Shown here: piece after piece, positions 32,660-44,451 of the stretch
How the letters are laid out: every line of letters begins with the position of its first letter
Position numbering within the stretch: position 1 is the stretch's first letter
From: Gerris lacustris
Taxonomy: Eukaryota; Arthropoda; Insecta; Hemiptera; Gerridae
Direction: 5' to 3'
Assembly: GCA_951217055.1 (NCBI GenBank)
Contig: OX578281.1
Span: 26,757,101-26,821,100, forward strand
Length of the DNA stretch: 64,000 nucleotides
The notes under the pieces: model-generated
Told to the model about the DNA's origin: nothing
The model's input: only the letters and a program-made list of their open reading frames with translations
Database searches by the model: none
Translations under genes and position numbers: made by a program

Positions 32660-35235
32660 ACCTTGGTTGCCTCTTTGGCTGATATAAGAATGTACCTAAT
32701 ATTTTTTCCGTCTAATTTTTTTGAACTCAATAATAGACAACAGCCTGCCTCTTTTTTGATCTACTGTAGTCACAAGGGCGTGCATCATAGTTTCTATAGC
32801 GATCACGTTTTTTTAGAGTTTGCGAGTGAAACAAAAAACGCAAATACCTAGCCACCCAATCACTGACAAGTATATCCCTGTTTTCACTAGAGTATTATTA
32901 GGTGACTAGGTGACTAGCGACACCTATCGATGTCACAGACAGATGTATTTCTGAGTGGAAGAACGAGGAAAACCCTAAATAATTTGAATTTCTATTTTAA
33001 TTTCCAATTTAAAGCTTGTAGAAAATTGAGCACAGAAATTAACTCTCTTGAGGAATAAAGTAAATAATAACTAAAGCTGAATTGAAATAATCTCTAACAA
33101 AAAATCATAATATGACGAGAAAATAGTAATACATACATTTCAAGCAGGAAAATACTGGAACATATTTCATGATATTTATTCAACAAAGTTGTTATGACGT
33201 TGACAAGTTAATTAAGAGAGAGAGAGAGAGAGAACATTGATATACACATGCTCAAAGTAACATTCTATTTGCTTTACTTAAACTTAACTCGGACCATAAA
33301 TTTTGTTAAGTTTACAAAATAAATAGGTTTTAGCTAAGTTTTGTTAATTTTGAGCTATTTTTTAGTCATATGCAAGCGAAGTGGTTTGTTAAAGTAAATA
33401 TTAGGACATTATATTTGGGTAAGAGAGACTTATCAAATGCAAAGGAAAACCCAAGAAAACTTGCCCTGACTCTATGTTAATATCAACAGGCTTTTCACGG
33501 CGTGGAAAAACATTTCCCTTTATTTACCAGTAAACATTCGAATGTTTCTCTTATTAAGTTTTTTTCTTTTATTATTATAATATAAATGTATACAAATATC
33601 TTGTAAATCGCAAATACATTTTAATATTTTAACACAATTTGTGACCTTTTCTCAAATTATGTCATTTCTTTAAGACTTGATCAACACAGGAAATTACTAT
33701 TACAGGACGAGTGCCTCAGTGTTACAAATTGTAAACACAAAGAACTGGGCACTCGGGAAGAAATTGTAAACTAAGCTGCGTTTAAAATCGGAACTCCCGA
33801 GAATTGCCCAAGTTATTACAGTCTGGTGCAATATGGTTTATATTTTATTTTTATTTATCTATTTATTTTTGTATGGTGGTTCGAAAAAAATGTTGATTGG
33901 TGGACAGATATGGGACCAAAATTGCTCTTTTCCATCAAGGAAATTTTGAATTCAACTGGCTTTTCGCGGCGTGGAAAAACATTTCCCTTTATATACCAGT
34001 AAACATTCTAATGTTTTCCTTATTCAAAACTGATCTCCCGATTTGATGTGAGACAAAACAATAGAAATGCAATTAAAAATGCGTGAGTAGACATTTCACT
34101 AATAATATATGTAATTAGATGTTATTAATCAATACGTAAGTAGACATTTAACAAAAAAAAAATATATATATATATAATATATATATATTGATATATATAT
34201 ATATAGTTAATATGAAAGTATATTTATATTGTACTACCTTCAGAAAATCAGTAATCAGTCAGTAATGCCACTCACCTGAAATTCAGAAAATCACATTTAG
34301 AATTCACAGAATATACATAGATTCATAATGGTATGTTATTATAATTATTATAGGAGATCAGTACGAGTGCAATGATATAATATTCGTTCTCAGTTATATT
34401 TAATCAGCGTCGTTTAGTTGTCTTTTCACTTCGGTTCTCAAAAAGAGAATTCATCAGATTTTTTAGCTATAAATAATTGTTGAAGAAGAGAAGAGAGATA
34501 AAAATGCTTTAAGTTGCTAAGATTCGAACCTGGAGAAGTTGTGTACGGTGTGATTGAATTATAAGAAGTAAAAGAATAATTATAGACGATGGCTCAACGA
34601 GATAAGAATAAGGGACTTTGAGTCGACTTGAGGCTCTTAGCTGCTTAACGCTAAGCCTCTAGTAGAGTGCTTAGCGCTAAAAAAGCCTCTAGTAAGGTGC
34701 TTAAGGTTGATTCGCTGACATTGTTGAGAACAATATCTGGCTGCTCAGCCTCGGGAAGCTGAAAATCTTGTTATTGGTGGAAGTGTCGACACACTGACTT
34801 CTTAGGGCAAGACGTTCATGAAGAGGTAGCGTTGCTATCGATTACTCTGATTCTTCAAGTAATCTTACGTTCAACTTGAAGATGGTTTTAATTTAACACT
34901 TGAGTTTGGAACGACATTATTATTCCTGGTAAACTCACTAAAAATCATTATCATTTATTGCTAAATTTAACTAATTATATTAACAATAAAAAGTATTTTA
35001 CTAAATTCTTCAAGTTCTGAAAAATTGAAGAACATTTTCTTTATTAACAATAATTTTGCAGCTTCAAGTGATTATTTATTGCCTTTCGTAAACGTCCACG
35101 CAATATTTTGATTATTACAGGACGGAGAATTTTTATCCTTCCTTGAGACAATATGAATATTTTGTTTATGTAAAAAATGTTGTTATTTTAATAAATATAG
35201 AAGGAGAGTAGTTGGCTCTCCTATCAATGAAGTTA
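32660..35235. other. Unrecognised AT-rich DNA with a two-copy direct repeat
   Basis: About 70 bp at 33484-33555 (CTTTTCACGGCGTGGAAAAA...) recurs at 33953-34024 with few changes (CTTTTCGCGGCGTGGAAAAA...). TA-rich simple sequence lies at 34160-34205. From 34.58 to 34.72 kb, GCCTCTAGTA(G/A)(A/G)GTGCTTA units repeat. GATTCGAACC at about 34523 is the reverse complement of a tRNA B box but has no cloverleaf around it. No gene is visible. Confidence 0.5.
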
Positions 35236-35239
35236 AAAG

Positions 35240-35535
35240 GGATCGGGCATGGTCACAACTTTGATTGGTGATCAAAGATCTGGGTTTAATCCCCGGACCG
35301 GGCCCCCTATCTCGGTGTTCACCCAGGATCGCTATATAAATGGGTAGCTGCAAATGTTAAGTGGTGACTAACTGATCGTGTATGTTAATTGTAAGGTATG
35401 TACAGCAGGTAGAGTGACACACTAACCCCGTTTCATCCATTAAATGTATAATTGTATAGGACCTTGCCAGGCATAGGTCCTCTACGGACTGTTGTGCGCC
35501 ACACCCCGTCTCGTTCCACTCATGATTCAGTGATG
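35240..35535 (+). mobile_element. tRNA-derived SINE, family 1, copy 1
   Basis: The head contains an anticodon-arm-like CTTTGATTGGTGATCAAAG (loop anticodon position GGT) and a B-box-like GGGTTTAATCCCCGG at about 35282. The body has GTTCACCCAGGATCGCTATA, ATGTTAAGTGGTGACTAACT, TACAGCAGGTAGAGTGAC and GACTGTTGTGCGCCACA. It is collinear with minus-strand copies at 38.57-38.84 and 47.13-47.44 kb. No open frame is expected. Such elements are transcribed by Pol III and mobilised by a LINE partner. Confidence 0.75.
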
Positions 35536-35539
35536 GCCA

Positions 35540-35885
35540 CGTTGGCTCTTTTCTTCGGTCTACTAACTAATTATGTACTCAGGATCATGAAAATCACATT
35601 TTCCACCAAACATGGCCGCTCTCCACCATAATTGAATGGACATGGCCGCTCTTAACAGGTTTGTTGTTTCCAAATGCCGCAAACCATCTAAGCCTACCAA
35701 ATATTCTTAAATGGCATTAAAAGATTAACTTATGAACACAATTTTATAGCTTGATGTTATTCAAACACTTTTGTGCAAGCTATCTGGACTTTTGGTCAGT
35801 CTCAACAGAACTTGGGTGGTGAAAAGATTCCACAGGCGAACTAACAACACTCTCACATTTTTATAGTTACATGAAAACGTATTTT
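35540..35885. other. Unrecognised DNA
   Basis: Two near-identical ACATGGCCGCTCT stretches occur at about 35612 and 35640. No gene is visible. Confidence 0.4.
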
Positions 35886-35889
35886 TATT

Positions 35890-36212
35890 TAATGATCTCA
35901 CATGGTCAAAATTGAGTGGCGCAGTAAACAGCATTTAAATAGTTTATAAATCAGAAGAGTAAATTTAGAGATATAGGTGTAAAAAAAGAGTTTGTGTGCA
36001 TATAGAAGAGAAACCAATGGGCGCAGAAGTTTGAAATTAAGTGAGAACAATGGGCATAGAACAATAAGACACCATAGAAATTTCACTTAAATCATACGAG
36101 TAGTTTTTAAAACATGTGCTTTTTCTAGGATTTATTGTATTTGTAGATAAAACAAATGTTATTCTTCAGAATGATCACAATGCGTGCGTTACGTTCGGTT
36201 AGGTCGGAAGCA
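35890..36212 (+). repeat. HTR repeat, subfamily 1, degraded
   Basis: Recognisable blocks are GAAGAGAAACCAATGGGCGC, ACAATGGGCATAGAACAATA and CATACGAGTAGTTTTTAAA. The final tail is ACGTTCGGTTAGGTCGGAAG. The GACAGAC tract is deleted. Confidence 0.6.
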
Positions 36213-36214
36213 AT

Positions 36215-36700
36215 ATAGGTGTAAAACTATAAATATGTTATAGTGTTATCAGGGTGTAAACAGATAAAGCCTTTAAGACCGGACCAGTGAAGGGAGAGGT
36301 ATGATAGAGTGGTAATCTGGTGGCTTTTAACCCCCCCCCCCCCCCCCGGGTTCTACTATAGTGCATAATTACCCCGGATTTCCACAATGTTTATTTATTT
36401 TATACATTTAGTTTGTTGTTTGAGCCTTGGTAAGCCCTCCCCCCCCCCCCCCAGGCTTTATATACCCGTACTGCTTCATGTCACTTGATACAGTGTGAAA
36501 TCAATCCCCTCACTATGCTACTTTAATAACATTCTCTCTAAATTCATTCCTGATTTATTAAATTAAATTAAATTAAATATACATAAGAACATTAAATTAT
36601 AAGTAATTTAAAAAGTCGGTCTCTCAAATCTCCTTTAGTAATAATATTAGGATTATTTGTTCTCTTGATTTTAATCTCTTTAATAAATATTATATTTTAA
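36215..36700. other. AT-rich DNA with two long C runs
   Basis: C17 at 36331-36347 and C14 at about 36439-36452 are the longest G/C homopolymers here. No gene is visible. Confidence 0.6.
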
Positions 36701-36702
36701 TT

Positions 36703-37018
36703 TTGCTTCCGAGCTTACCGAAGGTAATGGTTGTTATAAAGGACGACATTTTTTAATGTGTCAGATTTTTTTTTTTCTTTTTTTTTTTTTTTTTAAATCC
36801 AATATATCCGCTTCAGACATCAGGGAACATTTTTGGTTCCGTGTCTGTCTGTCGCTCAATTTTTGCGAATCAACATAATATATATAAAAATATATGATAA
36901 AAGTTGTATGGTAGGTCATAATGAGCCCATTGTTGGTCCCATATAAGTTTCCACCTCCTGGGCCCATTTATTTTTCCTCCATATGCGCACAAACATACAA
37001 TTATTTACCCCTATATCC
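36703..37018 (-). repeat. HTR repeat, subfamily 1, truncated at its far end
   Basis: The hairpin end is at 36705-36730 (GCTTCCGAGCTTACCGAAGG), followed by CTTCAGACATCAGGGAACAT, CCGTGTCTGTCTGTCGCTCA and TGGTAGGTCATAATGAGCCC. Similarity stops near 37018, close to the piggyBac left end. Confidence 0.8.
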
Positions 37019-37077
37019 TATACCCTAGAGGGGGCCTGGCGGAGTGTCGGACCACAATTTCCACTTTTTTAATTTAA

Positions 37078-38068
37078 CCCTAGAACGCTAACCATATTTT
37101 TTAACTTCTTATGACTAACCTTGAGTCATATTGACTCCCTAATCTATTATACCCAGTTTTATTAAATATAAAGGCCTAATATGTACAATATTTTTTTAAC
37201 ACGTTTTAGTGCTAGTTGATGGAACACTTGGGTGCTTTGTTTGCCATAAAAAAACAATTTTTTCCTTTTAATTCCGGTTTTTCTAACTGGACTACTATTA
37301 CATATCCGCGGTATTGTTATCTACCGGAGTGGTTTTATTTAATTTTTTTTTATGTAGCTTTTTTCTTTCCTTTCCTTTGGTTTTTCTATTTCGTAAATTG
37401 TTTCAATTAATTTATCATTTTCCTCATCATCGCTGATGGGATCAAAAAAGGCATTTTCTATTTTCAAATCAGGGTCTAAATCACAACCGTCACCATTATT
37501 GTCGAATACACTCTTTTTCATGATCGGTATCTGAATGGGTCATTTCCTTCATCAAGCGATAATTGTCGCTTGGATCATTGTATTTTTTCTCCATTATTTG
37601 ACTTTATTCATATTATATTAACTTTATATAATTTAGACATATAAAGACAAAAAAAATATAACAATTTATACTTGTAAATGAATAAATTACAATTATATTA
37701 CCTTTAATTAAAAATAATTATTGAATTAAAAGTTATATATTATCTAATTTATAAGATTTGAAATGGCCAAATAAACAATGACACGAAATACTATTCTAAA
37801 AAATACTATTCTGCGTCAAAATGACCTACAAAAAATTTACGTGTAAGACTAAACAGGAGTCAAAATGACTCCGCGACTGCAGAAAACCAAACGATATGTC
37901 CTCTTTAGAATCTGAATGTGGAACTGATAGAAGTGTAGAAGGGTCATTCAAGGGTGGGAGATAGCATAGCTGAGATGTGGGAGTTCTGTGTTTTACAGAC
38001 ACCGTGCCGTGCATTCGTAGTTTAAAATAAAATGGGAGTCATTATGACTCCAGGTTAGCTTTCTAGGG
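37078..38068 (-). mobile_element. piggyBac-family derivative, 991 bp
   Basis: The left end CCCTAGAACGCTAACC directly follows the piggyBac target TTAA (37074-37077). The right end, reverse complemented, is CCCTAGAAAGCTAACC, with one mismatch in 16. The bases after the right end read TAAA, so the second TTAA appears mutated. CCCTAGA...TCTAGGG termini at TTAA are diagnostic of piggyBac. Palindromes of the form GAGTCANNNTGACTC occur just inside the left end (about 37123), at 37856-37872 and just inside the right end (38035-38051), like subterminal binding repeats. A broken transposase start lies inside on the minus strand. Confidence 0.85.
37339..37594 (-). pseudogene. piggyBac transposase N-terminal remnant
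   Basis: On the minus strand an ATG at 37594 gives MEKKYNDPSDNYRLMKEMTH and continues to a stop about 33 codons in. A shift of frame at an A-run near 37520 opens the continuation MKKSVFDNNGDGCDLDPDLK. It then reads FFDPISDDEENDKLIE and ends in a Lys-rich stretch. Acidic, low-complexity N-termini like this are usual for piggyBac transposases. The DDD catalytic domain and the C-terminal Cys-rich domain are absent. The assignment depends mostly on the enclosing termini. Confidence 0.6.
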
Positions 38069-38074
38069 TAAAGG

Positions 38075-38565
38075 TACGTCAACCAACATACATGTGTTCT
38101 GTTACAGATTATACCACATATTACTTTTAATGTGGCACATTAATTTCAATCTTTACAAGTCTACCTTGAAAAGATTGAAAATAATGCGTCACATTAGTAA
38201 TAAGTGGTATTCACAAGAATATGGACCACTCAGTAATAAAATGAAAACAATTGGAAAAGGGACAAATTTACGAGTATTATTGATTATAAAAATGTACACA
38301 TTTTCTTTATTTGTCTACATAATCACCGTTCCGTTCCAAATACCTTTGAAATCGTGAAACTGGCTTCTTAAAACCTTCTGCATAAAAATCCGGTTTTTCG
38401 AAATTTCATTAGACAGGTGATCTTCCTCTTGCTTTGAAGGTCAATAGTGCAAAATTTTATCAAGATCGGAATTAAACTGTAGATTTTTAAATTGGACAAA
38501 CGAACAAACACTCTTCTTTATATATTTTATAAATTAGGAATATTTATAAATATTTATTATAACAA
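38075..38565. other. Unrecognised DNA with a diverged repeat block
   Basis: At about 38.41-38.53 kb the block CTTCCTCTTGCTTTGAAGGT, a TTTTATCAAGATCGGAAT block and GGACAAACGAACAAACACTC resemble 11.77-11.89 kb. An 87-codon plus frame at 38094-38357 has no recognisable domain. Confidence 0.45.
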
Positions 38566-38569
38566 TAAT

Positions 38570-38840
38570 CCGTGGTAATAAGAGCCCGTGGAAGGCTTCA
38601 GACTGTCAAAGGCAATATACAAATATATTTAATTGATGACACAAGGTCTGTGAGGACAATTGAGGACATAGGTTCTCGCTGTATGAGCTGTATAAATCCT
38701 ATAGTTGGAATTACAACCGAATAGCTACTGATTTATGTGGTGATGCTGGGTTAACATCGAGTGTCAGGCTCCTTTGCCGGAGTTGGGAATCCAATCCAGA
38801 ACCTCCTATTTCCAAAGCATAAATAGTAACAATGAGGTAA
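38570..38840 (-). mobile_element. tRNA-derived SINE, family 1, copy 2
   Basis: On the minus strand the degenerate tRNA head (GGTTCTGGATTGGATTCCC as the B-box region) is followed by AAAGGAGCCTGACACTCGAT, AACCCAGCATC and an ATACAGC block. It ends in TGACAGTCTGAAGCC. The order is the same as copy 3 at 47 kb. Confidence 0.65.
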
Positions 38841-39252
38841 CCTCTATTTCGATGTACACTGCAGCTTAGAGCACATGCTGGGGTTCAATTTACAGCGGTG
38901 AATACATTTTTTTCTGTTTGCCTCTCTTCATCTTTAAAACGAACAAGTCACTTTTTTATAGCGCTGAGCTTCATGTCCTCCAGTCAATGTCAACCAAGTC
39001 CTATCCCTCATTCAAAGTAGACCCGCTATTTAGGATTACATCCTAGATTGAATATTATTGGTAGAATTGACTTTGATTTGACAGAAAACAGACTTAATCT
39101 TCACACAAACAAAACAACAACCGACAACAGATTAACAGACGATACAAACTAGTTACTAGACTATAATCTGAACCTGTGACTAACAGTAAAGCAATTTAGA
39201 AAGACTCCAAATACTCGAATCCATTATACTCCGCAAATTTGCTAACACACAT

Positions 39253-39600
39253 TTCTTTTTTTTTTTTTTTTTTTTTTTACTTTATTGAGTAACACAACTA
39301 CATTTTATAAATGTTATAAGTGTTAATAATACAAGTTTTTTTGGTCATTGATTTACTTGACAAAGGTAATAGTCCATTGACTACTCCTTTCGGCATGAAG
39401 ATTAAAAATTATAATGACAATAATGATAATTTAAGAATTAAGAATAATAATAAAGGAATATAGTTAAATAAAATAAAATAAATAATAATAGTAAATAAAT
39501 CAGAAAATAGAATTCAAATAAACAGATAAAATTAAAAACATATAGATATATAATAACAGTAAGTTAAATAATAATAAATATAAATTTGCTATAAATAATC
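39253..39600 (-). mobile_element. Retroposon 3' end with poly-A and probable target duplication
   Basis: A T run (39257-39279) on the plus strand is, read on the minus strand, a poly-A tail preceded by CTCAATAAAGT, a polyadenylation signal three bases from the tail. CACACATTTCT occurs just before the tail (about 39243-39254) and again at 39602-39612, as expected for a target-primed insertion. The roughly 350-bp insert is AT-rich with AATAATAA-type repetition and no identifiable coding sequence. The source may be a LINE, SINE or processed transcript. Confidence 0.6.
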
Positions 39601-39860
39601 ACACACATTTCTATGTCTCAAACCTAATCCTCCACAATGACTATCATATTGTTCCCTCCACCTGAGACCTAGCAGCGTTATCAGACTTTTCATAGTTGCC
39701 TAGCTTTCCACCCTAATTCTTTTGTACAATTCATCTCCTCCAGCACGACTTTGTATAACTCTCCTCGTCGCCTTAAACGACTGTCGCCACGCGTTCACCA
39801 AAGCGATTAGAATACAAAAATATCTATGTAAAACATTAATTATGTTTTGTTTAAATAAAT

Positions 39861-39953
39861 ATGCTAGGGAGTAGAGGCTGGAAATCCATCGCAGACGACC
39901 GGGTCGAATGGAGGCGAATTGTAACGGAGGCGAAAGCCCACTGCGGGCTGTAG
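39861..39953 (+). pseudogene. LINE ORF2 C-terminal fragment
   Basis: The frame from 39861 reads MLGSRGWKSIADDRVEWRRI and then VTEAKAHCGL before a TAG at 39951. The pattern (A)xDR..WR.IV.EAK.H.GL followed by a stop is a familiar C-terminus of non-LTR retrotransposon polyproteins (RTE-like clades). Only about 30 codons remain. An A-rich AAAGAAAAAGAAAAG stretch lies just after the stop, as in a short 3' UTR with tail. The 127-codon frame at 39908-40291 overlaps in another phase and looks like chance. Confidence 0.6.
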
Positions 39954-39954
39954 C

Positions 39955-42900
39955 GCCAGATAAAGAAAAAGAAAAGAAATATGCCAGGGAGATCAACTAC
40001 TGTAGATTTTCCCGCCATGTCAACATGTCCTTTAAAAATTTACTAACAATTTTACTAGCTACATTATATCTTTATGCAGTGGTAATATTCTTTAAAAATA
40101 AACAAAATAGTTATCTATATTATGTATGTATTTGTCTGTACAGTTTTTATCACTCTATAAGCATATATTTGTTTAAAGTTAGTTTTTTCAAAGCAAAGAA
40201 ATATGTTTTTAGATCTGGACTAAGAGGATTTTTAGTGTGGAGTTTAAGGTTAAAGGTGGAGGATAAATATAAAAGATTTTTTTTTTTATAGGATTCACCT
40301 AAGTGTATACATAGAGCGGAGTATTTTCATTTTCGTATTTCCAGAGCAAGGTAAGAGGAAGGGGAAGGAGCAGTTAGAGGGGGAAGAGCTTGCTGCTAGA
40401 CTCGCGGGGAGTTAGATAGGCTCAGGCTTTTAGTGGTCTGTAAATAAATAATATTCTTGTAAGGTTTAAGGCTTCTCCACGCCTTGCAAAACCTTCCTTA
40501 ACAAGCCAGTACAGAGCCTACTAAACCTAAAAAGGAGTAAACCGACGTACTAACACGCATACTTAAAGCTTTTACAATATTACACCACTTTAATGAGCAA
40601 CTTCATCCCTATTGGCTTATGGGTATAACCTATAAGAGCAGAGAAATCCATATATTGATTTAATTAAAAAGATAGATTCTGCTTTTGGTTAATACATTAC
40701 CGATGGTAATAAATAACTAATAGAACGGATAACATTTAAAGGTTTGTGTTCGTAATAAATGGTCTTGCAAGAGAAGCAAGAAGGCCTTCTACAGAAAAGC
40801 ATTCGCTAGCTTCTTCCACGCCATCAAAAAGTTGCTCACAGCATATTGGTACAAAACTTATTTTTTATTTTCAACAAATGTTTGCCTATTTATTGCATAT
40901 TCTATTGAGAATGATAAACAAATATTATAAAGAAACTCTTAGGGCTTCAGAGCAACAATGACGTGCAACAATAAAGTACAACGTGAACAATGAGTTTGTT
41001 CTTCTGTTCTCAAGAAAAATTACAACATTTCCACTCAAGTCCATATTTCTTCAGGACGGCGATATAATCCTTGATATAATGTAAAGTTTGTTACAAAGCT
41101 AATATTACAATATTAAATCAAATTATCAATATTTAGAATAATTAGGTATCTACAATGAATTATTATTTGAGTATTAAATCTTCAAGTAAATATTTGTATT
41201 TAGTTGACAGGTCAGAACGGATGGATTTTCTGTTTATTAGGTTCGATTGTTTACCCGCTAAAGATAGTGTTGTGTATATAAGGTTATTAAATTCCGGACT
41301 ATTGATGGAACAATATTGAAATATGGAAATGTTATCAATTACCGGAAGGAAATAACAAGGAGAATTTTCAAAGTTTGTTTTGTTACAGATTATCTTCAGG
41401 TAGATCTATGATAATTGGTTGAGTCTCTCCCTTGCCTCGTCATAGATATCATGAGTATAGATTATAATTGTTTACTCTGTAATAGATATTTGATTATTAT
41501 ACTGTTCTGTTATATATCATATTTACTCTATCTAAGCGCACGGCAGTTAAGGCCAAGATCCAGCAAGCATGCGGTGTATCTTACCTTGAACCAATTCACC
41601 CGGTTTAATAGTAAGAGCTAGATTTGATTAATACTTTGCAATTTTAGATTATGAGCTCTCATAGCGTCCGCAATAAATGACAAATTAGAGGGAATGTAAT
41701 AAATATGGAAATTCTCTTAAAATATTTATTAATCATTGTATTTATATGGTCTCTTTAAATATAAAGTTTATTAAAATAAAAATGTTTAATTCTAGTATAA
41801 ACCAGATGCCGCATTTGTTCCATAAATGGAACATAAATGAAAATGGTGGAAAACTTGATCTTAAGTTGATCTATCCGTTTAATGCGTTTAGTGCGAACTA
41901 TGTTCACCACTCGCAAATATGCTTTTTTAAAAAAGTTTATTTTTAATAAATACACATATAAAAATTACAACTACAAAAACTGCCTCTAAAATTTGGGTCA
42001 GTGTTGGAGAAACAACTAACTGACCTAGGAATATATATAATAAAACGGCAAGAATTGAAATAAGAAAATGCGCCGAGCCATGGGTGTGGTCAGCTTATAT
42101 AGACATAGCAGCTCTGACGTCAAGATTAAATTGTGAGTGTATGTGTATGTCAGTGATTCTAAGTATTGTCAGAGTCAGCACTATATTAAAATATAATTTG
42201 CGTTTAAAGACTTAGTTCTGATTAGAGTTCTCAAATTTCACTCTAATGGTCTTTAAATTGAGTATTTATTATTTCATAAATTCGTCCTATTTGCTGAAAA
42301 CATGAGAGTAATCCCTATCCCAAGTGCAATGTCACGTGGCAACTTTTGTTTTTAAAGTTTAAAGGCCTTAAGTTATACTTTAATGCTATGGCATTTGTGT
42401 ATTATTTAAAAAAAAAATTGGTAAACATATTTTTGGACCGATCCGTCTTTTTATGACCACCAGCGTAATAAATACGTTAGTAAAATTAGTCCGGAAAATA
42501 TAGGTTAGCCCGTCTATTTAATGAAATTATAAACTACTCGTAAATGGAATTTCTAATTACTTGCCTACATGATAATACAATAAATTAGTACTTGGAAATG
42601 TTGCCACGGAATGAATGAAGCACTCAAGGCTAGTATGTATATACAAAATAAATATATACTCTAGAAGTTAGAAGTATGTAATTTACATAATGCTAATATA
42701 AAATAAAAGAAAAGTGGGTTTCAGTTAAACATGTTAAGAGAACACATTTGTTAAGCAAAGCAGGGCTCAGAGTGCCAGATAAACATTCCTCCAAACTTGA
42801 CTTTGCTTCCAAACTAAGCCTACAGACTCACTCAGTCTCAACAAACTTTACGAATCAAAGTATTCACGTAAATGCCATATGTTGTTTGACTTTCAACAGT

Positions 42901-43105
42901 TACGCCAACCTTTCTAATACATATTATACTGGGTAATATATTTGCTGGATACAGTTTTCTATACTTCAGTATTATCGCTCAAGTTGAAAGACAAATAATA
43001 AAATACGAAAACAGGAAGCATTAAGTATTACTTAATAATAAAGACAAGTTAGCAAGCAAAATGTATCAGTTAATTGACACAAAATCTATATAAATGTTTG
43101 GATCT
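39955..43105. other. Unrecognised AT-rich DNA
   Basis: This is the longest stretch without a recognised repeat apart from the purine-rich region at 4-7 kb. Open frames of 60-70 codons (for example 40746-40961, 41415-41621 and 42748-42936, plus) have no recognisable domains or shared repeats. If a host exon or regulatory DNA exists in the window this is a plausible place, but I cannot support one. Confidence 0.4.
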
Positions 43106-43109
43106 TAAA

Positions 43110-43655
43110 TTAAAATCTAATAATCTTTTTCTCCGAGAATATCTAAGGTAATGCATTGTGACAGTTATGAAGAACGAAAATGTTTTGAGCCGGATTAAAT
43201 AATTCCGAGACAAAAACATTTTTTTGCCGTTTCTCAGAGAACATTTTTGGTTTTGTGTCTGTCTGTCTGTCGCTCAACCTTTGTTTGCAATCCTTCATAT
43301 CTTAAAAATTACATGAAATTTATAATGTCATAATTTGGTGTAAGTTTCGATTTTCTTGCGCCAATTGGTTTCCCTTTCATGTGCACACATTATTGTTATT
43401 AATAAAATCTATATCTTTAAAAGAATTAATCTGATTTGTTTAAATAAATTTGCCCAAAGATGGTCCCACATTAATTTAAACTGTCTGCACTCATTATACT
43501 TGCTAAATTGATACATTATTCATGTAGAAACCAAAACAATTTAGACGGATTTAAAAAAAGGAGGGAATATTAAATAAAATAGGCAATAATAGTTTATAAA
43601 GGAATTCAAGTACATATATAATATGACGCGAGGAAGCTATGTGCCACACAAATTA
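43110..43655 (-). repeat. HTR repeat, subfamily 1
   Basis: A decayed hairpin (ATCTAAGGTAATGCATTGTG) is at the left, followed by TTTTGTGTCTGTCTGTCTGT, TTCGATTTTCTTGCGCCAAT and CCCAAAGATGGTCCCACATT. The far end GCGAGGAAGCTATGTGCCAC is at 43627-43646. Confidence 0.75.
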
Positions 43656-43674
43656 GTATTTTTTTTATTTTTAT

Positions 43675-44368
43675 TTTTTTTATATACTACGTTTTTAAAT
43701 TTTCTGGTGAATCATATGTAATGTTGATAATATAATTGTCATTGTTATATATATATAAGTGAAAAAAAAATACATAGTTCCGAATTTATTTACTTCACGT
43801 AATAATGACAACTATCTAGAGAGCTGATCTTAAATATCTTTAAAAGAACAAATCTTAGTACAATGGATCTCACCAACACCGAATCTAAACCGTGCTATTG
43901 TTATTCCCCTGTGTTGTGTAGAGACAGTAAGAGAAGAAAATGTGTACAAGTAAAGAAGTACAGATGCAGAAAAAATAAACCTATACCGAGGACACAATTG
44001 TAAACAAACCTGGGTGTCACACTTCAATTAATTTATTTCTTTGTTTACTTTTCACTTTCATTCAATGTTTACCTCTTAATAAAAAATCACAAATTTGAAA
44101 CGCGTCAAAATGAAGATTGTAACTACTATGGGATATGTCAAAACAAATAAAATAACTTGCGGATTTTTTCCGAACTAACTTTCCATACAGCAAAATTTGC
44201 TGAAAGGTGGCTAAAAGTATTAAAATAATGCATTGTCATCGTGTTCTGAGATATTCTAAAAGTTTCAAATGTTTAGCTACTCGGGAAGTTAGTTAAAAAT
44301 CGATAGCAAGATTTGTACTGGACAAACAAACAAACAAGAAAGCAAGCTAATAAAAACGTAGGAAAATA
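43675..44368 (+). repeat. Repeat B, copy 2, with a 140-bp insertion
   Basis: This copy is collinear with 19.395-20.013 kb and in the same orientation. About 43905-44040 (from CCCCTGTGTTGTGTAG to CACACTTCAATT) replaces the AT-rich segment of copy 1 and looks like an insertion or replacement. The end motif GGACAAACAAACAAACAAG is preserved. Confidence 0.8.
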
Positions 44369-44451
44369 TGGCCCGAGAAGGGCTGGTCAAGTGTGCGTTA
44401 AACTTCATCGTATCTTCATAACACCATTTTGCAGTTTGCAGTTACTCCCAA

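Noticed and set aside
34514..34560. Possible minus-strand tRNA or LTR primer-binding site from GATTCGAACC
   Set aside because: Ten matching bases only, with no cloverleaf and no LTR pair found around it.
34340..35200. Possible LTR of an LTR retrotransposon
   Set aside because: No second LTR, no clear TG...CA borders and no gag/pol coding sequence could be located.
39908..40291. 127-codon frame with hydrophobic segments
   Set aside because: It starts out of phase inside a LINE C-terminal remnant and runs into AT-rich DNA. Composition is that of chance translation.
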